Source: Batkoa obscura
Taxonomy: Eukaryota > Entomophthoromycota > Entomophthoromycetes > Entomophthorales > Batkoaceae
NCBI GenBank assembly: GCA_030770535.1
Contig: JASVEC010000178.1
Location: 1-35,869, forward strand
Reading direction: 5' to 3'
DNA length: 35,869 bases
Shown here: positions 29,493 to 35,869 of the stretch, one piece after another
How positions within the stretch are numbered: position 1 is the first letter of the stretch
How the letters are laid out: each line of letters begins with the position of its first letter
Translations under genes and position numbers: made by a program
The notes under the pieces: generated by a model
Databases searched by the model: none
What the model saw: the letters and a program-made list of their open reading frames with translations, nothing else
What the model was told of the DNA's origin: nothing

Positions 29493-30305
29493 TTATAAAA
29501 AAGAAAATCTGTCTAAAATAGAAAGCTGACGTCGGCTCTCGCTATGCCTTGGTAACATGTATCTACTAACTGGCGACGTAGGTAACGTGTAATCAGAGTA
29601 TTGAAAAATGTTTGAAACAGATGGTAAAGAAAGAGCCTTAGAATGGCTCTTGGAAAAGCAATCACCATCTTCAATAAATACTGCCCCAAAAGGATTTGTC
29701 TTGGGTGTGGGTTCGCTAGAATGAGAAAGTTTGCCTTGGTCAGAAGATTCTACCTCTGGGGCGTAGTATAATTTTCTCCAGGCACGCGATTTAGTTCTAA
29801 AACATTTGTAATATTGATATTTTTTAGCAGTTTCAATAATAGAAACTAAAGATGGTAAATTTAGGTTCGTAGGACGAGGTAAGTTGTTTTTTATATATGG
29901 TCCTTTTGGGGTGTCATGGTAAAAATAGTTGATGACATGGAGTGTATGAAGATCAGGGGTTATCACAGTAATTACTTTTTTTAATAGACATCTGTCCGTG
30001 TTTTGGTTATTGTCTTCAGATTGTGTATATGTATTATTACCCACTTTACTAGATCTTGAGGAGCTTATTTTTTCTTCATAAAGGAAAAACCCATTATATA
30101 ACTTTGATGGTGCCCATACTTTTCCATCAGTCCAACGCTTCATACCAGTCATCGTCTCGTCAAAGATGATAGTCATACCATCATATATAGAGTTTCTTCT
30201 CGTTACATTAGGTCTCTTTGACATCATTTTGATTTCGCCTCTTCTTGCTGCTTCGCTAATAATAAATGCGTCCAAGACAGTATCAATGAAACCTATAAAT
30301 TCCAT
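29493..30305 (-). CDS. WOPR-domain (Gti1/Pac2 family) transcription factor, longest of three
   Basis: The ATG at 30305 gives 270 residues; an in-frame TTG at 30320 is not a likely start. WOPRa (2-78) reads FIGFIDTVLDAFIISEAARR, NSIYDGMTIIFDETMTGM and KRWTDGKVWAPSKLYNGFF. A polar spacer (81-106) separates it from the second box (107-178): LLKKVITVITPDLHTLHVIN, then YYKCFRTKSRAWRKL. The remaining 90 residues are Ser/Pro-rich and low complexity, with LPSVSNIFQYSDY and the end RRQLSILDRFSFL, which parallels the tails of the two other WOPR proteins. The family acts in the nucleus as a regulator of development and morphology; targets here are unknown. A TATATAAATA word lies at 30358-30367 on the minus strand, 53-62 bases upstream. 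No intron is visible. Confidence 0.9.
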   Translation of the reverse strand: MEFIGFIDTVLDAFIISEAARRGEIKMMSKRPNVTRRNSIYDGMTIIFDETMTGMKRWTDGKVWAPSKLYNGFFLYEEKISSSRSSKVGNNTYTQSEDNNQNTDRCLLKKVITVITPDLHTLHVINYFYHDTPKGPYIKNNLPRPTNLNLPSLVSIIETAKKYQYYKCFRTKSRAWRKLYYAPEVESSDQGKLSHSSEPTPKTNPFGAVFIEDGDCFSKSHSKALSLPSVSNIFQYSDYTLPTSPVSRYMLPRHSESRRQLSILDRFSFL

Positions 30306-31916
30306 TTTCAAATGAATCAAGTTTACTAAAATTTAAAAAAAATGAAATTCAATTTCTTATTTATATATGTTTCTATTAAACTAAAATCGGAAATACCATT
30401 TTAAAATTGTTCTTTCAGAGTTGAGGAATAAACTTGATAAAAATAACCCTTTAGATTTATTGGTGATTTCACATTATAAATAACAACTACTTTAATCAAA
30501 TTGAAATGCTCTCTTACATTTTATAACGCTATATCAAGTAAAGTATATAGAGCAAACATTGTTATGATTAGTATAGCGCTACATAGAAATTCCATTTCAA
30601 ACTTATCTTGATTCAAGATAATTTCAAAGTAGCCTTATTCAAGTGTAATAAAATTACTTATATCTAAGAATAGTGATTATAAATAATATTGGTTACAATA
30701 CAACGTATAGAATTATATCACCTGCTAAAACATTTAATTTAAATTCTATCCTTCTTTCTCAATTTGTAAGCGCTCTTACCAAATTTGTATATTCAGAGCT
30801 TATAAAAGTTTATAATGTTATCTCTAATAATATCAAAGCAATATTATTTGATATTAAAGAATATAAAAGTTAAGTACCAGGTGCATAATTGTAGATTTAA
30901 TAAAAGTGCTCTAAACCAGCTTAATAGTTTGACCGTTTTTCAGAAAGTAACTGCGTAAACAGAATATTTGGGTTAATAACCCATTATAAATTAAAGTCAT
31001 ATATTAGACATTTATTAATATATAAGCATTATTATATATATAATATAATATCATCATTAGCTTTTTCAAAATATTCAAATATTTTATAATTAAAATTGAT
31101 CTTAGTTTAAATTCTGAATTATTTCATTGGTTTAAAATTCCTGCTAATCCCTTATTAAATGCGATAAGAACTATTACCAAGTAGTCACTTTAAGAATTAA
31201 TACTCATTATTATTTACAAACTTTAATAAAATATTATACTTTAGGTACGGGAATGACTAAAAATAATTAAAAGTAAGTCTGCTAACTCTTCATTTTTATA
31301 TAAATATACAAAGTAATAGCAAAATCGATATTTATTTATAAATATTCCTTTCAGAATAGTGCCAAGAGAATCATTAATCGATGTTCTATACTTTTAATAC
31401 AATAAGTGATCAAATTGCAATTCAATAATACAAGTGCTATTTCAAGGGTTTTAATTGAGTGAATAATTCTAGACTTTAATTATTGTTCCTGTTTTCTCGC
31501 AAATTCTAAGAAGCCGAATTTCCTATTTAAGTAAATCAAGTAAAATTACGCTACACCTATTTGTTAATGTAAGAAAAAGCAATTCACTTTTACTAACTAC
31601 TGCACCACTCTTCAATAACAACAATGTATTTCTTTAAAGTCACATTGGTTCTATTCTATATTACAGAAAATGATAACTAAAATATAAGTTATATTATAGT
31701 ATTAAATGGGCCATAATACCATTATTACCATTTATCTGACACCCTACTCATTAACTTAAAAGTAAACAGTTTCTATAATTAGATTTTATTTATAAGCTTT
31801 AAAATAGATTAAAGCGATAAATTAACAAATGTTTATTTTTAAACTTACCATCAATTGATCTATAATTAAAAATAATTTACTACTTTTACAGTTTACATTA
31901 AATAAAATGCTCAAAG

Positions 31917-31986
31917 GCGGCCAATTGATATTTTCATAGTTTTCAATTAGATCCATATTTTTGAGTTGATTGCTAAGATTGGCCGC
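31917..31986. repeat. Short inverted repeat GCGGCCAAT ... ATTGGCCGC
   Basis: The arms at 31917-31925 and 31978-31986 are perfect reverse complements, GC-rich in an AT-rich setting, with a 52-bp spacer. It could be the remains of a tiny inverted-repeat element or a binding-site pair. Confidence 0.55.
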
Positions 31987-32360
31987 TAAATATTAGAATA
32001 TTCTCTTTATGCATAAATATTGCTATTATGAGGTATATATTGTTCATCTAGTATCTAATTGTTTTATTTTTCTGGGAAGTAGTGACATAATGCTTTATGT
32101 GTCTTTCTTCTATTATATAACCAACGGGATATAGGTGAAACTTCCATTTTTTTGATAAGAACTTCTATATTTTATTGATCATGGAGCAATATATTTATTA
32201 GATAAGCTACTTTTAATTTAAATCTAAAAACAAAATCTAAGCTAGTAAAATAGTTTAATTAGTTTTAAATTAAAAAAAATAATAAATTTATTATTTATTA
32301 TTTTTGAAAGTTTCTTGTTTTTAATATTTTTATATATTACCGTTTGATAATACTTTTATG

Positions 32361-32395
32361 AACTTGATACTAATACATTAAACTTGATACTAATA
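32361..32395. repeat. Direct repeat of AACTTGATACTAATA, two copies
   Basis: Identical 15-bp words at 32361-32375 and 32381-32395, period 20. Confidence 0.8.
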
Positions 32396-32430
32396 AAAAT
32401 TACTTTTATATAAAATAATGATAAGGTGTA

Positions 32431-32523
32431 TAGGGATGTATTTTTTTGTTTAAGAATTTTGCTAACAATCGCTCAAATGGTGCTTAAAATGGAGAAAGCA
32501 ATGGAAGTCAAAAAAGACATCCA
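32431..32523 (+). mobile_element. MITE-like repeat copy, forward orientation, internally shortened
   Basis: TAGGGATGTATTTTTTTG...AAGACATCCA, 93 bp, TA on both sides. The centre has lost part of the TTTTTCCACT block. Confidence 0.8.
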
Positions 32524-32648
32524 TATATTAGTAAATATAAAAGCTTAGTTAAAATTAAGGATAAAATTTTCTATTCTGGTTTTTTGTCCATTTTCTATGT
32601 AGTGTAAATTCTGAAAACAAAGACATGCGATGTTTTAGTTTCATCATT

Positions 32649-32749
32649 TGGGGATGATTTTTTTGATTTCATTACTTTTTCCACCTTTTAAGCGCTATTT
32701 AAGCGGAAAATTTGTTGGTAAAATTCTTAAACACAAAAATACATCCCCA
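32649..32749 (-). mobile_element. MITE-like repeat copy, reverse orientation, first half of a tandem pair
   Basis: TGGGGATGATTTTTTTGA...ACATCCCCA, 101 bp. A second, 5'-truncated copy follows directly. Confidence 0.88.
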
Positions 32750-32824
32750 TTTTTTCCATTTTTTAAACACTGTTTAAGTGGAAAGATTGTTAGTAGAGTT
32801 CTTAAATACAAAAATACATTCCCA
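32750..32824 (-). mobile_element. Truncated MITE-like repeat copy, second half of a tandem pair
   Basis: It begins TTTTTTCCATTTTTTAAACA without the first 25 or so bases and ends ACATTCCCA. The join with the previous copy is seamless, which suggests unequal exchange or replication slippage between two copies. Confidence 0.86.
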
Positions 32825-32915
32825 TATAAAATTAAATCAAAACTAGTATTTTAAAACATTAAAGTAAGGATAAAGGTAAAATGGTTGAAAGTTTATTAGA
32901 TAACAAGGTGATATA

Positions 32916-33016
32916 TGAGGATGTATTTTTGTGTTTAAGAACTCTACTAACAATCTTTCCGCTTGAATAGCGTTTAAAAGGTGGAAAAAGTAATGAAATC
33001 AAAAAAAACACTCCCA
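32916..33016 (+). mobile_element. MITE-like repeat copy, forward orientation
   Basis: TGAGGATGTATTTTTGTG...CACTCCCA, 101 bp, TA on both sides. Confidence 0.9.
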
Positions 33017-33195
33017 TATGTTTATTGAATATTCCTACTTTGTAACTTTACTTTGTATTAATATGCGAAGGTACTCATAAATTAACTTTATGATTAAAGC
33101 CTATACTAAATATTTTAATTTCATCTATTTGTTTTGTTTAATATAACTTTGTAATAATATTATCAATCTATTGAGAGCTATTGGAAATTTTAATA

Positions 33196-33290
33196 TGATG
33201 TTTTTTTAGCTTCATTACTTTTTCCATTTTTGAGCACTATTTAAGCGGAAAATTTATTAGTAAAATCCTTAAACAAAAAATACATTTCCA
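33196..33290 (-). mobile_element. MITE-like repeat copy, reverse orientation
   Basis: TGATGTTTTTTTAGCTTC...TACATTTCCA, 95 bp, TA on both sides. The left end lost its G run. Confidence 0.84.
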
Positions 33291-33504
33291 TATTAAAAAG
33301 TTTCATAACTTCATAAATTTTTTATTTCATAGGGAATATAAATAGTGGTAGTTGTAAATAAATATTAATATAGTTATACAAAGTACATGTATAGTGCTTG
33401 TGAAGTAATAAAATAATTATAATCTAGGATGAATATTAAGACAAAACGCCAATTGTTAACAGTCAGTGCTAATTTTGATATTGAATATAATTAGAAGTAC
33501 AATA

Positions 33505-33598
33505 TGGGGATATATTTTTGTATTAAGGATTTTACTAACAATTTTCCGCTTAAATAGTGCTCAAAAATGGAAAAAGTAATGAGACCAAAAAAATATTT
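33505..33598 (+). mobile_element. MITE-like repeat copy, forward orientation, right end eroded
   Basis: TGGGGATATATTTTTGTATT at the left and ATGGAAAAAGTAATGAGACC near the right; the last bases have decayed into an AT run. It ends about 31 bases before the tRNA gene. Confidence 0.82.
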
Positions 33599-33629
33599 AT
33601 ATATATATTATATATTACTTAACTTGCAA

Positions 33630-33702
33630 GCTTCTTTGGCGCAGCTGGCAGCGCGTGAGTCTCATAATCTCAAGGTCGTGGGTTCGATCCCCACAGGGAG
33701 CA
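33630..33702 (+). tRNA. tRNA-Met (anticodon CAT), elongator type
   Basis: A 73-base cloverleaf without intron. The acceptor arm pairs GCTTCTT with AGGGAGC (two G-U pairs), the D arm is GCGC/GCGC, and the T arm is GTGGG-TTCGATC-CCCAC. The anticodon loop CTCATAA places CAT at 33663-33665, and the loop and flanks match fungal elongator tRNA-Met (GTCTCATAATCT). The A-box-like TGGCGCAGCTGG and B-box GGTTCGATCCC are both present, and a T run follows for Pol III termination. Confidence 0.95.
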
Positions 33703-33714
33703 TATTATCATCTA

Positions 33715-33720
33715 TTTTTT
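33715..33720 (+). terminator. Pol III terminator of the tRNA-Met gene
   Basis: Six Ts in a row, 12 bases after the discriminator base of the tRNA. Confidence 0.8.
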
Positions 33721-33936
33721 GTATTACTAATTTTTATAGTTCATCAAAGCTTACAAATCAATAAAAGAAACGTTCCTGTCTTTTCTCAAAAATCTTTTAG
33801 ACATTTACTTTATCAATTATTATCAAGTAATCCCCTTTGATATCATAACATTACCACAAGGTTAATTTTGAGAATGTGCTTAAAAGTATAAGTGATAAAT
33901 TAATTTATTTTATAAATGGCTTGATGTTCATACAGG

Positions 33937-34905
33937 TTACCTTCTGCTGTTAGACTGAAATAAGTTTAAAAAGCTATTTAAAACTTCTTTAAACTTAGCA
34001 TAGATTCGATTGTGTAAGAATAGTAAAAGGATGGGATTAATAAAAGAGAAAGAGAAAAGGGAAGCAAAATTAATGGTAGAGAGGAGAGGATCCAATTTAA
34101 AATTAGGATCTAAGTTTCTCATAATACTATGATAAATCATGACTGAGATAGCTGGGAACAAAAAGAATACATAGCATAAAACAAAAGCTATAGTTTTGGT
34201 TAATATTATTTTTTCCTCTCTTTTGTTTGTACTAACTGGTTCTATCGGTTTATACATTTTGTATCCCAGCTCTGTTTTTACTACACTATTTCCCATTGGC
34301 TTTAAAGGCACATTTAGAGCTAACTTGGTGGATTTCCTTTTATTTAACATACTAAAATAACAAAATAATATAGCCATAGTATTAACAAATAATACAATAA
34401 TCATAAAATGAAATAAAAAACTCCCAGCTAAATATTTTTTGGGATCAGTCATACATATCATTCTCGATGGGGTATATTCAAATTGATTAGTTGAAGCTGA
34501 AATAACTGTTAAAACAAATGTTATACCAATAATTGCTGTTACACCTAAAGTCAACATATACCTTGGAAGTTGAATACTATGGACTTTGAGATAGCGTTCT
34601 AGGGATACATAGGCCACGCAGCAAGAACTACCAATAGGCATAAAATTATGAAAGAAGCCAAATGCTTGACATCCAGCTACTGTTGTCATTGGGTTAAATG
34701 AGGCTATAGCTGTAAATTCTTGTACTAAACCCACGATTGGACTGAAAATATCAAAAAATAAAGTCAAAAATATAAACTTTAAGCCTAATATTGAAGTGGA
34801 ATTCCGAACTAAAGATATCAATAAAGCTGCTACCATTATATTTATTATTAGGCTTGCTACTGCCAGAATAGTGCCTATTATCTCCATTGTATCCGCGATA
34901 TTCAT
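33937..34905 (-). CDS. Rhodopsin-like (class A type) seven-helix receptor
   Basis: This 322-residue protein has seven hydrophobic helices. Several class A hallmarks are present: D52 in helix 2, a probable disulfide pair C79 and C151, the E103-R104-Y105 version of the DRY motif at the end of helix 3, P251 in helix 6 (CYVFFLFP), and N290-P291 in helix 7, where the NPxxY tyrosine is replaced (NPILL). A basic, amphipathic segment after helix 7 (HNRIYAKFKEVL) fits helix 8. Such receptors signal through heterotrimeric G proteins in the plasma membrane; class A members are rare in Dikarya. The ligand is unknown. The ATG at 34905 is the first. The gene converges on the tRNA-Met gene. It could also be a divergent lineage-specific receptor family. 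No intron is visible. Confidence 0.8.
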   Translation of the reverse strand: MNIADTMEIIGTILAVASLIINIMVAALLISLVRNSTSILGLKFIFLTLFFDIFSPIVGLVQEFTAIASFNPMTTVAGCQAFGFFHNFMPIGSSCCVAYVSLERYLKVHSIQLPRYMLTLGVTAIIGITFVLTVISASTNQFEYTPSRMICMTDPKKYLAGSFLFHFMIIVLFVNTMAILFCYFSMLNKRKSTKLALNVPLKPMGNSVVKTELGYKMYKPIEPVSTNKREEKIILTKTIAFVLCYVFFLFPAISVMIYHSIMRNLDPNFKLDPLLSTINFASLFSFSFINPILLLFLHNRIYAKFKEVLNSFLNLFQSNSRR

Positions 34906-35869
34906 CTTTTTTATCGAAAAAATAGAAAACTGATGCTATGTTTAGATAAAATTGAATTTATAACTTTCGTGTTCCAACAATTAATTGATATTACTAAAAC
35001 TAGATTTTCAAACCAATAATAACTTCATTTTTTAATAAAGTGTTGGTCTCTATAAAATGTGTTACTTTTGTTTATAACATTTAAATTGTAATATATTATA
35101 TTAATTTATCTAAAGTGCAACTCTGATATTATAATTACATTGATCTTAATTCAATATTAACTTTATTTAGTACTAATAATATATAAAATTACATTTAATA
35201 AATGGTTAAACTTAATTATTTTTATAAATACTTTGTATATTTTAAGTATAAATAAAATCAAATTATTTAACTATCTTTTGATTATAAAATTAAATTCAAG
35301 ATTTAGTTTATTAAAAATTAAAGTTAAAAATTAAAAATTAAAAATGATTAATTTTCTAAATAATTCAAATATTATAAATATTACTCATAATTATACAAAT
35401 CAAAAACAACTATTTTTTGTATCAAAGCTAAAGGTAGTATTAAAACCATGAAGCAGTACAAAATATAAAGTTTTGAAAGCTATTAAATTGCAGTTTTTGT
35501 AGATTTATTTCTTTATAAAGATAACTATTAGTGTTGAGATTTAAGGATAGATTTAATGAATGTTAAGAAAAATGGGATCACTGTTATATATCACATTAAT
35601 ATTAACTAAACATTATATCTAATACTTTAAAATAAGATTGTAGCCCAACTTACTAGATTAAAACAACAGATATCCAATATTTATTAAAAGATATAGGCTA
35701 TAAACAATAGTCTTTCACTATATTTTAAGTATGATGCTAATTATTCAAATAAAAGAATTTACCATTTAAAGCCTTACATTAGCAAAGTAGAAAAACCAAC
35801 TTCTCTTTATTCAAAAAACGTATCTTAGTACAATAGAAAATCACCTTGAGTATATATTTTCCACTTTCA
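34906..35869. other. Promoter side of the receptor gene and AT-rich right edge, nothing else recognised
   Basis: Extremely AT-rich, with TTAAAAA-type simple repeats near 35316-35345. No frame of note. Confidence 0.5.

Larger units (their letters stand above)
30306..33629. other. Intergenic, dense repeat cluster at its right end
   Basis: The first two kilobases are AT-rich with no gene recognised; a 66-codon frame at 30673 lacks an ATG. A GC-rich inverted repeat (31917-31986), an AT palindrome (32278-32295) and a 15-bp direct repeat (32361-32395) occur here. Six repeat copies or pieces occupy 32431-33598, ending 31 bases before the tRNA gene. Confidence 0.55.

Noticed and set aside
30673-30873. 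66-codon frame
   Set aside because: It starts at GTG, has no family match, and looks like chance in AT-rich DNA.
32648-32854. 68-codon frame with a repeated KRYLSGK-like peptide
   Set aside because: It is the translation of the repeat dimer, not a gene.
33567-33840. Two frames of 61-65 codons over the tRNA
   Set aside because: They read through the tRNA-Met gene in two frames; the RNA gene explains the composition.
1-35869. CRISPR array, operons or ribosome-binding sites
   Set aside because: The spaced repeats are TA-flanked 100-bp elements in both orientations, not a direct-repeat array, and the gene content is eukaryotic.

Overview
The window looks like nuclear DNA of an AT-rich, early-diverging fungus. 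By eye roughly three quarters of the bases are A or T, and genes stand out as patches of higher GC. The gene set fits a fungus: three WOPR (Gti1/Pac2-type) regulators, a dynactin p150Glued homologue, an Exo70 exocyst subunit, a fungal bestrophin-like channel, a secreted tyrosinase, an animal-style membrane-anchored UDP-glycosyltransferase, a rhodopsin-like seven-helix receptor, and an F-box/leucine-rich pseudogene. A relative of Conidiobolus (Entomophthoromycotina) is my best guess, but that is inference from gene content and composition. Most genes appear intronless; one 61-nt GT-AG intron is clear.

Layout. Bases 2-91 hold the 3' end of an unidentified gene. At 922-1999 (+) lies the bestrophin-like gene, tail to tail with Exo70 (2067-3908, -). 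A 1.2-kb divergent intergenic stretch with two short repeats and a foldback leads to dynactin p150 (5107-8562, +). An F-box/LRR pseudogene (10068-11240) follows, then a complete-looking 3.03-kb DNA transposon (11365-14394) with 25-bp terminal inverted repeats and a DDE-like transposase on the minus strand. It sits just downstream of the tyrosinase gene (14516-15955, -). A glycosyltransferase lies at 18979-20466 (-). Three compact WOPR genes occupy 24148-24783 (+), 26960-27502 (-) and 29493-30305 (-). The right end carries an elongator tRNA-Met (33630-33702) and a receptor gene (33937-34905, -).

The most striking content is a short repeat family: about 20 copies of a roughly 100-bp element, in both orientations, mostly flanked by TA, with TGGGGATG at one end and CACTCCCA at the other. 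It folds as an imperfect full-length hairpin. One of its ends resembles the left end of the 3-kb transposon over 44 bases (31/44 identical without gaps), which nominates that transposon family as the source of mobilising enzyme. One copy sits inside the transposase gene itself and leaves the frame open (34 extra codons). Five full copies and one partial copy crowd into the 1.2 kb before the tRNA gene. The repeat is absent from the 6.8-kb stretch around the second and third WOPR genes.

The host genes do not form an evident pathway. Exo70 (exocytosis), dynactin (dynein transport), tyrosinase (secreted copper oxidase), the glycosyltransferase (secretory pathway), and the receptor and channel (membrane) are ordinary neighbours. 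The WOPR cluster is the only clear group of related host genes.
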